From positions 1 through 53,713 of the forward strand of contig JBBRTI010000004.1 of the NCBI GenBank assembly GCA_038244585.1: a stretch of 53,713 nt of DNA, read 5' to 3'. This document shows positions 1 to 6,446 of the stretch, one piece after another (the first letter of the stretch is position 1; each line of letters opens with the position of its first letter). The DNA comes from UBA4664 sp038244585. Its GTDB lineage: Bacteria > Patescibacteriota > Saccharimonadia > UBA4664. A model generated the notes under the pieces. That model was not told where the DNA came from and ran no database searches. It was given only the letters and a program-made list of their open reading frames with translations. The translations under genes and the position numbers were made by a program.

Positions 1-198
1 CCGGTTGACGTCTGCAAGAACATCCCCGGCAATCAGTCGGAGGTGCCAGCAGGCATGGTGAGGGATGATGCAGGCAACTGCACCACTCCGCCGCCACCGC
101 CGGTTGACGTCTGCAAGAACATCCCCGGCAATCAGTCGGAGGTGCCAGCAGGCATGGTGAGGGATGATGCAGGCAACTGCACCACCCCGCCGCCACCG
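1..198 (+). repeat. 99-bp in-frame tandem repeat
   Basis: Two copies of a 99-bp unit (1-99, 100-198) differ at about one base. The array meets the window edge, so more copies may lie upstream. Near identity suggests recent duplication or gene conversion and likely copy-number variation between strains. Confidence 0.9.
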
Positions 199-384
199 GT
201 TGTGACGCCACCTGCACATGTGCCGCCGGCAGTTACGCCGCCGGTACACGGTCCGAAAGTCGTTACCGACAATGTCCCCAGTAACAACGCCTCGCTACTT
301 GGCGTTGCAGCTCTTCTGCTCGGTGTGTCAAGTCTCGGCGGCATGGCGTTCTACTCGCGACGACGCAAGTTGTCACAGGGCTGA
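1..384 (+). CDS. Repeat-rich surface protein, C-terminal part (5' end outside window)
   Basis: The frame is open from base 1, so the true start lies upstream. The visible 127 residues begin with two nearly identical 33-residue units (99 bp each, at 1-99 and 100-198). Each unit carries two cysteines and ends in a proline run. A Pro/Val-rich stretch, one hydrophobic segment (about residues 95-115) and a short tail with three arginines (SRRRK) follow. This stalk, membrane segment and basic tail resemble a Gram-positive cell-wall sorting signal, but the position before the hydrophobic segment reads VPSNN rather than LPxTG. A sortase-like gene follows 8 nt later, so this may be its substrate, or the protein may simply stay membrane-anchored. 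The cysteines could form disulfides within each repeat. Surface location is inferred; the ligand is unknown. Confidence 0.7.
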   Translation, partial: PVDVCKNIPGNQSEVPAGMVRDDAGNCTTPPPPPVDVCKNIPGNQSEVPAGMVRDDAGNCTTPPPPVVTPPAHVPPAVTPPVHGPKVVTDNVPSNNASLLGVAALLLGVSSLGGMAFYSRRRKLSQG

Positions 385-392
385 ACAAGACA

Positions 393-1049
393 ATGCGCCG
401 GTCACTGGTTGTGATATGTGTGTTTCTGGTGGTAGTCGAACTTGTAGCGTGTGCAAACTCGCTCCAAACCCCGGCTGCCTCCGTTACCGCACTGTCACAA
501 CCAGTGACGGTGCCTACTCCGAGCTTGGTAGCCGCATCCGCGGCGCCGACTACGAAGATTTCGAAACTGCCGTCGACGGCAAAGCTAACACCAACGGTGC
601 GCGCAGCCGAAGTGACTGCTACGCCTACGTGGCTGTCGATCCCGACGGTTGGCATCAATGAGAGCATCGCTCCCATGGGTCTTACCAAGTCGGGTGAAAT
701 CGAGCCTCCTCAGCGTCAGACCATCTGGTATACAGGGTCGCCGAAACCCGGTACACCTGGCATATCAGTGATTGCGGGCCACGTTGAGTTTAGTGGTCCA
801 GACAACTTCTGGAGGCTCGATGAAGTACCGATTGGCGCAACCATCACCATTCGGTACTCCGATGGCACGCAGGTTCGTTTCGTGGTCAGCCACAAACGTT
901 CCGAGCTCAAGGTCGCTGTTCAAACCGACGCCGAAGTTTGGGGCACAAGCACGACGCCCAAGTTGGTACTAATCACGTGCGATAAACATTCGCCAGTGGT
1001 CAGCCACCATCATCTCAACAACTTCATCGTCGTGGCGAGTCCAGTTTAA
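393..1049 (+). CDS. Sortase family protein (class E/F-like) lacking the C-terminal arginine
   Basis: 218 residues with an N-terminal hydrophobic signal or anchor (about residues 3-20), then a Thr/Pro/Ala-rich linker to residue 78 and a sortase barrel. The fold is recognised by VIAGHV (catalytic His130), the FWRLDEVPIG strand and LVLITC (catalytic Cys196) near the C terminus. Sortases join surface proteins to the wall or to each other by transpeptidation at an LPxTG-like motif, outside the membrane. The catalytic triad normally includes an arginine 8-14 residues after the cysteine. Here no arginine follows Cys196: the expected position lies in SHHHLNN. The enzyme may use another residue, may be impaired, or may be a divergent subclass. 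It follows a possible substrate gene by 8 nt, so the two are probably cotranscribed. Confidence 0.85.
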   Translation: MRRSLVVICVFLVVVELVACANSLQTPAASVTALSQPVTVPTPSLVAASAAPTTKISKLPSTAKLTPTVRAAEVTATPTWLSIPTVGINESIAPMGLTKSGEIEPPQRQTIWYTGSPKPGTPGISVIAGHVEFSGPDNFWRLDEVPIGATITIRYSDGTQVRFVVSHKRSELKVAVQTDAEVWGTSTTPKLVLITCDKHSPVVSHHHLNNFIVVASPV

Positions 1050-1056
1050 TTACCAG

Positions 1057-1113
1057 GGGAGTGAGCGCTTAAGCTCTCAACAGGGTATACCATCCCGGTA
1101 TGCACTCACTCCC
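1057..1113 (+). other. Hairpin after the sortase gene
   Basis: GGGAGTGAGCGC (1057-1068) pairs with GCACTCACTCCC (1102-1113) with one mismatch, and the interior holds smaller self-complementary pieces. It starts 8 nt after the sortase stop. There is no T-run on either side, so it is either a Rho-type or processing 3' end or an RNA element. The rest of 1114-1300 is AT-rich with no gene I can support. Confidence 0.5.
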
Positions 1114-1303
1114 TCGGTTACAATCCCAAAAACCCGCAATCTGACATGTCATAACCAACCCTTTACCTCTTTGAGAGTACGCACTGTGTCTTCAATTAAT
1201 AGGTAAATGTAACCTGTCAAAGTTAATAACGATACCAAAGACTTAATGTCTTTATTGAATTAGTTGCTAGTCGTGTATAATTCCGAAAAAGTATTGAGTT
1301 CTC

Positions 1304-1402
1304 ATGAACAAGCCCCCAAGCTCAATAGAAAACTTGGGGGCATTTGGCATTCGCGCACAGGAGCTAGAAGCCATTAATAGCGCTATCAAGCAGTCCGTGT
1401 AG
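1304..1402 (+). CDS. Possible 32-residue peptide, antisense to the protease gene end
   Basis: ATG at 1304 opens 32 codons ending TAG. A TATAAT box at 1275-1280 lies upstream, but there is no clear -35 or Shine-Dalgarno. A CCCCCAAG/CTTGGGGG hairpin (1313-1340) lies inside it. The last 39 nt overlap the convergent protease gene. The predicted C-terminal half is amphipathic. It may be chance; the hairpin could instead be a 3' structure for a convergent transcript. Confidence 0.2.
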   Translation: MNKPPSSIENLGAFGIRAQELEAINSAIKQSV

Positions 1403-2032
1403 GAGTATGCCTGGGAGCAAAGAGCGGAAGTGCTCGACTACAGCTGAGAGAATTACCCCTATCGCGAATTGGAAGATCATGGGTTGCCAATGAAACGAGT
1501 CGGCAAAAACGTGACTCAAGGCAAACAAGATATTTGTGGCAATGACGGCGGGAACAATTCCCATTCTTTGCCGTAGACCTGTCATTATGAGACCACGGAA
1601 CGCAAGCTCTTCGAGCAGAGCTACATGCAACAACACAAAAATCAAATTTGCAGCGTCAGCACCATATTTAAAGAGTCCGATTGGGCTTTGAAGCCCCCGC
1701 CTAGCACTATCCGGAACGAGAGCCATTGCTATCACGAAGCAGAGCGCCATAGCAAGCATCGCTATAAAAAGCACGAGGCTCCCGCGAACGATATCTAGCC
1801 GCTTAATCCCCGAGATATTGAAGTACCCCTTCAGGTCAATCTGGGAGCGAAATAAATAAAGACCGATAAGGGGTAATATTGTGACAAGCGCCAGAGTCAC
1901 AAGTTGAATCGACGGCGTTTTTGGAAGTTTAAGGAGCACGTAGAAAAAAACCGTCACCAGTAAACTACTAATCATCACTGTTGTAGCAACAATCGCACCG
2001 TACAGTAACGGGTGCTTTACGCGAGTTACCAT
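1364..2032 (-). CDS. CPBP family intramembrane metalloprotease (CAAX protease/Abi)
   Basis: 222 residues with about six to seven membrane segments. It has the three family motifs: EELAFRG at 141-147 (glutamate pair and arginine), FALSH at 170-174, and LLHGLLDSAIN near 201-211, which supply the metal ligands and catalytic glutamate. In eukaryotes the family cleaves prenylated CAAX proteins. Bacterial members are mostly linked to bacteriocin self-immunity or membrane protein processing, and the substrate here is unknown. The start has GGAG four bases upstream. It stands alone and convergent to the sortase operon, so a role in surface-protein or peptide handling is possible but only inferred. 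Confidence 0.88.
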   Translation of the reverse strand: MVTRVKHPLLYGAIVATTVMISSLLVTVFFYVLLKLPKTPSIQLVTLALVTILPLIGLYLFRSQIDLKGYFNISGIKRLDIVRGSLVLFIAMLAMALCFVIAMALVPDSARRGLQSPIGLFKYGADAANLIFVLLHVALLEELAFRGLIMTGLRQRMGIVPAVIATNILFALSHVFADSFHWQPMIFQFAIGVILSAVVEHFRSLLPGILLHGLLDSAINGF

Positions 2033-2077
2033 ATCGCTCCATTAGAAAGGTACGAGGACAATCCTATGTATCTGGAT

Positions 2078-2106
2078 ATTATTATATAAATGCGCGCTTA
2101 TGTCAA
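2078..2106 (-). promoter_or_regulatory. Likely promoter of the CPBP protease gene
   Basis: On the minus strand TTGACA (2106-2101), 17 nt, then AATAAT (2083-2078). A TATAAT overlaps at a shorter spacing. It lies about 50 nt upstream of the protease start. Confidence 0.5.
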
Positions 2107-2134
2107 TGTAACCCATTATAACTTTACAATAAAA

Positions 2135-2357
2135 GCAAAACAAAAACCCCAAAGGTGGGTGGTCACCGGTGAGGCTTTTGTTACACCCTTCAACCGCGCC
2201 CAAGGGCGTTTTGGCGAGTCTCTCGCAATGGAGGAGAAGCGGGTTTGAAGGGACTAATCCGCCTGCGCGATAGCTGAAGGAGGGTGCATCCAGATATCAT
2301 CGCAGACAGATTAGTGATATTGTTGAGGGGAACCACCACGCTCGTTTGCGAGGTATG
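2135..2357 (-). ncRNA. Unassigned structured RNA with its own promoter
   Basis: This roughly 220-nt stretch has no credible ORF but dense nested complementarity. An outer helix joins the regions near 2155-2163 and 2331-2338. One arm pairs 2186-2197 with 2239-2252 (12 bp with a 2-nt bulge) and encloses two small hairpins (2198-2207 and 2214-2226). A second arm pairs 2253-2259 with 2309-2315 and, inside it, 2263-2267 with 2301-2305. The minus orientation is favoured for two reasons: a good sigma70 promoter lies at 2364-2392 on that strand, and the minus-strand 3' end runs into a T-rich tract at about 2147-2130. I looked for signatures of RNase P, tmRNA, SRP RNA, 6S, T-box and common riboswitches and recognised none. 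It could act in trans, or be a long leader of the protease gene. Confidence 0.6.
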
Positions 2358-2363
2358 TTCAGT

Positions 2364-2392
2364 ATGCTAACACAGTTTGTTAATAATGTCAA
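2364..2392 (-). promoter_or_regulatory. Sigma70 promoter driving the structured RNA
   Basis: On the minus strand TTGACA (2392-2387), exactly 17 nt, then TAGCAT (2369-2364). Initiation is predicted near 2357, at the 5' end of the structured RNA. It lies divergently just upstream of dprA. Confidence 0.65.
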
Positions 2393-2401
2393 CACCTATT
2401 T

Positions 2402-3262
2402 ATGCAAATTAATCAAATAAACTTCCAAACGGACGCCTTTCCTGAACAATTAGCCGAAATTCCCAGTCCGCCGAAGTGCCTTTTTACGTTGGGAGAATTG
2501 CCAAGCGGACCATATCTGGCCATTGTCGGGACGCGCAAGCCCACCAGTTACGGCCGCCATATGGCCTATCAGCTCGCCAGTGAGCTGGCGGCTGCCGGGT
2601 TCGTTATTGTCAGCGGCCTAGCTTCCGGCATTGACGGCGTGGCTCACCAGGCGGCCCTGGATGTCGGCGGCAAAACTTTGGCTGTGCTTGGCAGCGGTCT
2701 GGACCGTATCTACCCGGCCGACCACCGTAAGTTGGCAACCGACATCCTGGGGGCAGGCGGAGCACTGGTATCAGAATTTCCGATCGGCACTACGCCGTTC
2801 CCCGGCAACTTCGTCGCCCGCAACCGTATAATCTCGGGCCTGTCGCTAGGCACTGTCTTCATTGAAGGCGACGTCAAAAGCGGCGCCATCCATACGGTAA
2901 ACTTCGCCATCAAGCAGAACAGGGTCGTTATGGCCGTACCTGGTAACGCCACGTCGCCCATGTCGGCTGGTCCCAACAACATCATCCGCGAAGGCGGCGT
3001 CCCGGTTACCGGATCCATTGATGTTATCAACCAGTTCCAATCGCAACTGGCAACGGACAAACCACAGCCCGTCACGGCGGCCGACCCACGGGAAGCTTTG
3101 CTTACCAAGCTCCTAAAGGAGGGCAAGACCACAACTCATGACCTCATAGCGGCCAGCGGTCTGCCCGCCGGCGAGCTGGCAGATGTCATGAGCCTCATGG
3201 AAATTTCGGGAAAACTGCGCAACTTGGGATCGGGGCAATGGGCGGCGCGCGTCCGGTCGTAA
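2402..3262 (+). CDS. dprA: DNA processing protein DprA/Smf
   Basis: 286 residues. DprA binds incoming single-stranded DNA in natural transformation and loads RecA. The Rossmann-like domain is clear: IVGTRKPTSYG (41-51), SGLASGIDGVAH (71-82), GSGLDRIYP (97-105), FPGNFVARNRIISG (133-146) and GPNN near 190. A winged-helix domain occupies about 230-286. The N-terminal SAM-like domain of many DprA proteins is missing; only about 35 residues precede the core. No strong Shine-Dalgarno precedes the ATG. The dus gene follows 29 nt after the stop with its own -10 box. The gene fits the DNA-uptake ability often proposed for these bacteria. Confidence 0.93.
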   Translation: MQINQINFQTDAFPEQLAEIPSPPKCLFTLGELPSGPYLAIVGTRKPTSYGRHMAYQLASELAAAGFVIVSGLASGIDGVAHQAALDVGGKTLAVLGSGLDRIYPADHRKLATDILGAGGALVSEFPIGTTPFPGNFVARNRIISGLSLGTVFIEGDVKSGAIHTVNFAIKQNRVVMAVPGNATSPMSAGPNNIIREGGVPVTGSIDVINQFQSQLATDKPQPVTAADPREALLTKLLKEGKTTTHDLIAASGLPAGELADVMSLMEISGKLRNLGSGQWAARVRS

Positions 3263-3279
3263 GTCTGACAAAAAAATGT

Positions 3280-3285
3280 TATAAT
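3280..3285 (+). promoter_or_regulatory. -10 box (TATAAT) of a leaderless dus transcript
   Basis: TATAAT ends 6 nt before the dus ATG at 3292, so transcription should begin at or next to the start codon. The -35 region is weak. Confidence 0.6.
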
Positions 3286-3291
3286 AGGGTG

Positions 3292-4260
3292 ATGAATTTC
3301 TGGCAGTCATTACCAAAACCTTTCTTTGTCCTCGCCCCGATGGACGAGGTGACCGACATTGCCTTTAGGCAGATAGTAGTCCGTGCGGCAGCACCTGACG
3401 TACTCTTCACCGAGTTCGTAGCCACCGACGGGCTGCAGAGTGCCGGGAGGGAGCGTACGTTGGAACGTCTGCGCATCGAGACTAGTCTGGACAGGCCTCT
3501 AGTTGCCCAGATTTGGGGGGCCAACCCCGACAATTTCTACACAAGCGCCAAGGAAATCGCCGCTATGGGTTTTAGCGGCATCGACATAAATTTCGGCTGC
3601 CCGGAGCGGGGGATTGTGGCCCGAGGTTGCTGTGGCGGCATGATCGGCCGCTACGACGCAGCGGCCGCCATTATCGAGGCGACCAAACGCGGTGCCGGGA
3701 ACGTACCGGTTAGTGTAAAGACACGGATAGGCCTGGCCGAGGTGGCAACCGAGGAGTGGGCTACCTTCCTGCTGAAACAGGATCTGGCCGCCCTGACGAT
3801 CCACGGCCGCACTGTCCGCGAGATGAGCCGCGTGCCGGCCCGGTGGGATGAGATTGCCAAGGTCGTAGCCCTGCGCGATAAGCTAGCCCCACAGACGCTC
3901 ATCATCGGCAACGGTGACGTTGCAGATTATGCCGCCGGCCTTGAACGCGTCGCCGAAACCGGTGTCGACGGCATCATGATCGGCCGGGGGATTTTTCACG
4001 ACATCTACGCCTTCTCTCACGAAGCCACCGCGGCGACTCCGGCGCAACGTTTGGAAATTCTCCTCCATCATATTTCGCTATACGAGGACACTGGCAGCAG
4101 CAAACCGTTCCACGTTCTCAAGAAGTTCTTCAAAATCTACGTCAGCGGATGGCGCGATGCCAGCGACCTGCGAACTAGGCTCATGGACGCGACGACCCCG
4201 GACCAAGTCCGCGCGCTTGTAGCCTCAGCCGAAGTCCCCGAAGTCATGCTATCCGCATAA
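3292..4260 (+). CDS. dus: tRNA-dihydrouridine synthase
   Basis: 322 residues from ATG 3292; an upstream in-frame ATG at 3238 lies inside dprA and before the -10 box, so it was rejected. Dus enzymes use FMN and NADPH to reduce uridine in the tRNA D-loop. The TIM barrel is recognised by FFVLAPMDEVTD at the N terminus, INFGCPERG (with the catalytic cysteine), VKTRIG, LTIHGRT, IGNGDV and DGIMIGRG (FMN phosphate site). The basic, mainly helical C-terminal domain is present, so length and domains are normal. It is probably transcribed separately from dprA as a leaderless message and ends at the bidirectional terminator at 4413-4435. Confidence 0.9.
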   Translation: MNFWQSLPKPFFVLAPMDEVTDIAFRQIVVRAAAPDVLFTEFVATDGLQSAGRERTLERLRIETSLDRPLVAQIWGANPDNFYTSAKEIAAMGFSGIDINFGCPERGIVARGCCGGMIGRYDAAAAIIEATKRGAGNVPVSVKTRIGLAEVATEEWATFLLKQDLAALTIHGRTVREMSRVPARWDEIAKVVALRDKLAPQTLIIGNGDVADYAAGLERVAETGVDGIMIGRGIFHDIYAFSHEATAATPAQRLEILLHHISLYEDTGSSKPFHVLKKFFKIYVSGWRDASDLRTRLMDATTPDQVRALVASAEVPEVMLSA

Positions 4261-4407
4261 TAAAGTTATACACACAGGCTCATGACTAAGACTCTGCTAT
4301 TTCAGGCGTAGATCGGCAATCTACCTCCACAAGCGAGCTTTATGCGGGATGACCAAAGTATATTTATAATGCTTGTGGTATAATGCCGCAACAGTGCTTG
4401 AGAAATC

Positions 4408-4435
4408 AAAAAGACCCCCTTGCGGGGGTCTTTTT
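4408..4435. terminator. Bidirectional intrinsic terminator
   Basis: GACCCCC (4413-4419) and GGGGGTC (4424-4430) with a TTGC loop, an A-run before and a T-run after. It serves dus on the plus strand and the lytic enzyme gene on the minus strand. The 4261-4407 stretch holds two TATAAT sequences but no gene. Confidence 0.9.
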
Positions 4436-4447
4436 GTGCTATCAGGC

Positions 4448-5065
4448 TTACCAGTAGTGGCGAGTAGTCCAGAAAGCGTAGGCGTTAGCCCACGAACCGT
4501 ATCTACTAACCGCATAGGATGTTGCCCATCGCAGCTGAGTTACCGGGTTGGTCAGGTAATCGGCACCGTAAGGGGCCATTTTACCGGCAGGCAGAGCCTG
4601 CCCTAGACCATAAGCTCCGGAACCACTGTAATTTGGCTTCGTCACACCCCAACCGGATTCCCGGTCGATGATGTAGTCGACGTAGCCAAAGTCACCTTCA
4701 GCGATGCCTGCGGCGCGCATCCAGTCGGAATGAGAACCGGCAGGAAGAGCGACCGAGACTACTGCCGTACGGACCGTAACGCGGGTTTTACGCGCAGCTG
4801 CGGCATGTTCGGCGGTGACACGAGCGGCTTGGGCTTTCGCTTGGGCGGCACGTAAGGGGACGAGGATCTCGGCATCGAAGTCGGGCTTATTTGCAGCCGT
4901 GACTTGCACCGGATTTCCGGTATTTGTGTTTATTCTCACCTCGAGAACGCTTTGCGTCGGTTGGACCGACGTGTCGGCGGCGGCCGCAGCCCCGACCGAA
5001 GCCGGAACATTGACCTGAGTGGCAAGCAGCATCATTGATGCCGCAAGCTGTGAGATGTTACGCAT
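4448..5065 (-). CDS. Secreted SLT-like peptidoglycan lytic protein (aggregation-promoting-factor type)
   Basis: 205 residues from ATG 5065. Upstream in-frame starts up to 5251 lie in the promoter and leader. A signal peptide (about residues 1-30, ending in an Ala-rich stretch) precedes an Ala/Lys-rich spacer. The C-terminal domain has IIDRESGWG (likely catalytic Glu), GSGAYGLGQALP, a TNP..QLRWA motif and a final YGSWANAYAFW. These match the transglycosylase-like domain of actinobacterial and lactobacillar aggregation-promoting factors, which act on peptidoglycan glycan strands. It sits opposite a PAP2 phosphatase. Regulation may be elaborate: a consensus promoter overlaps an inverted repeat, and two hairpins lie in the leader. 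Confidence 0.8.
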   Translation of the reverse strand: MRNISQLAASMMLLATQVNVPASVGAAAAADTSVQPTQSVLEVRINTNTGNPVQVTAANKPDFDAEILVPLRAAQAKAQAARVTAEHAAAARKTRVTVRTAVVSVALPAGSHSDWMRAAGIAEGDFGYVDYIIDRESGWGVTKPNYSGSGAYGLGQALPAGKMAPYGADYLTNPVTQLRWATSYAVSRYGSWANAYAFWTTRHYW

Positions 5066-5070
5066 AGGGC

Positions 5071-5145
5071 CACGTCGAGCGTGGCTATATACCTTTCGTT
5101 TACCTGCACGTCCAACTAAAAAGATCCCATAAAATGGGGCCTGTC
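5071..5145 (-). promoter_or_regulatory. Leader hairpins before the lytic enzyme gene
   Basis: On the minus strand CCCAT/ATGGG (5138-5126, 3-nt loop) is followed by ATC and five T, a weak terminator placed between promoter and gene. A second hairpin GCCACG-CTCGA-CGTGGC (5087-5071) ends about six bases before the ATG. Together they could form an attenuator or a translation-blocking pair. Confidence 0.45.
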
Positions 5146-5159
5146 TAGCGAACAAAAAC

Positions 5160-5188
5160 AGTATACACTTTTGACATATATTTGTCAA
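5160..5188 (-). promoter_or_regulatory. Consensus promoter with overlapping inverted repeat
   Basis: On the minus strand TTGACA (5188-5183), 17 nt, TATACT (5165-5160). The -35 box is the left half of TTGACA-6-TGTCAA, an inverted repeat that could be a repressor operator. Confidence 0.75.
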
Positions 5189-5282
5189 TACTATTAAGAT
5201 AAGGTTAAGCATAATAAGCAAGGGCCGGTTAGTTGTTACCGGACTCGTCACGTTATATCCTTAAGAGGAATCAAGGAAAATT

Positions 5283-6059
5283 ATGAACGACATCAGAGCT
5301 TGGATTGCTCGGCGGCTGGACGGTTCCACATCGACCGGCTTGGAGTTTACTGTCAGCCTGCTGGCGGCCGGTCTGGGTTTGGCCTTCTTTGCCGGCGTCC
5401 TCTTGGGCGTTCACGAGACCGATACCATCGCGCGCTTCGATCATGTCGTAGGAGAAGCAATTATCGGGCTGCGTTCGCCGCTGCTGACTTCTGCTTTCGA
5501 GGTCATTACCGGCCTGGCCGGAGTCGCAGGGATCAGCCTGCTCCTTGTCTTATGCGGGTTACTGCTATGGCGTTCGCCCTACCGACAGTTACCTGCCGTG
5601 CTGGCTGCCGGAGCAGCGGTAGATCTGATTATCGTCGTTATCGTCAAGCTGCTGGTGGCGCGCCCCCGGCCGGACCAGGCATTGCAGCTGGTTCATGAGT
5701 CAAGCTTCAGCTTTCCCAGCGGCCATGCTATGACAGCAGTCGTTATCTACGGATTAATGGCGTTTTTCCTTGGTCGCACGCTAAGCCGCGGCCGAAAGTT
5801 GGTAGTTGTGACTGTCTGGCTACTGTTTGTCGCTGCCGTCGCTTCCAGCCGGATTTACCTAGGAGTCCATTACCCCAGCGACACGCTGGCCAGCGCCTGT
5901 CTGGGCGGGGCAGGGTTGAGTCTGGGGCTTGCGTGGCTGAGTCGGCACGAAACCGGACTGGCCGCGACCAACTTCGATGCCCACGCCCGTAAACGGCTCC
6001 TCTTAGCTCTAAGCCTAACTATCCTGGCCGTAATTATTTGGCGCCCCCTCTTTATATAA
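5283..6059 (+). CDS. PAP2 superfamily lipid phosphatase
   Basis: 258 residues with about six membrane segments. The three phosphatase motifs are intact: KLLVARPRP (122-130), PSGH (145-148) and SRIYLGVHYPSD (189-200), with the catalytic histidines outside the membrane. Such enzymes dephosphorylate undecaprenyl diphosphate or phosphatidic/phosphatidylglycerol phosphates. A role in recycling the bactoprenol carrier fits the many wall genes here but is inferred. The start is preceded by GAGGAATCAAGGAA, a usable Shine-Dalgarno. The next gene begins 24 nt downstream with its own -10 box. Confidence 0.88.
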   Translation: MNDIRAWIARRLDGSTSTGLEFTVSLLAAGLGLAFFAGVLLGVHETDTIARFDHVVGEAIIGLRSPLLTSAFEVITGLAGVAGISLLLVLCGLLLWRSPYRQLPAVLAAGAAVDLIIVVIVKLLVARPRPDQALQLVHESSFSFPSGHAMTAVVIYGLMAFFLGRTLSRGRKLVVVTVWLLFVAAVASSRIYLGVHYPSDTLASACLGGAGLSLGLAWLSRHETGLAATNFDAHARKRLLLALSLTILAVIIWRPLFI

Positions 6060-6083
6060 GAAGCACAGTGGTACAATTGGCTT

Positions 6084-6446
6084 ATGCTTGCAGTCGCATT
6101 TATACGATGGTGGTACGGAGCCGGCTGGCGTGACAACGCCGACCGCGTAAGCTCACGCCTTAGTAATACCTATTTAGAGTTCTCTGTTCCTATCCTCTTG
6201 CGAACACTGTTTTCACCATGGCGGCGCATTATCAGCTATGGCGGCGGGTCGCTTGGCCAGCGGGCTCAGGCTACCCTCGACAATATCGTCTCGCGATTCG
6301 TGGGATTTATTGTCAGGTTGTCGGCGCTGATGGCCGCCGTGGCGCTTATCGGTTTGACCGTGCTGGTGGGGAGTTTCTGGCTGGTCTTGTGGCCGCTCCT
6401 CCCCTTGGCGGGACCTTTTCTGGTTATATGGGGATTGGTCTTATGA
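6084..6446 (+). CDS. Small membrane protein of unknown function
   Basis: 120 residues: an N-terminal amphipathic part with WWYGAGW, then two hydrophobic segments at about 70-120. I do not recognise the family. TACAAT (6072-6077) ends 6 nt before the ATG, suggesting a leaderless start. Its stop overlaps the start of the Clp-like gene in an ATGA arrangement, so the two are translated together and the proteins may form a membrane complex. Confidence 0.75.
   Translation: MLAVAFIRWWYGAGWRDNADRVSSRLSNTYLEFSVPILLRTLFSPWRRIISYGGGSLGQRAQATLDNIVSRFVGFIVRLSALMAAVALIGLTVLVGSFWLVLWPLLPLAGPFLVIWGLVL

Noticed and set aside
2240..2345. RNase P RNA, tmRNA or T-box in the structured RNA
   Set aside because: The conserved GAGGAAAGTCC, tag-stop and TGGNACCGCG signatures are absent on both strands.
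4366..4435. Short RNA between two TATAAT boxes and the terminator at 4413
   Set aside because: A transcript of only about 45 nt without other support; AT-rich boxes are expected by chance here.
6218..6442. N-terminal extension of the Clp-like ATPase
   Set aside because: It lies wholly over the preceding membrane-protein gene, and the ATGA overlap at 6443 gives a better start.
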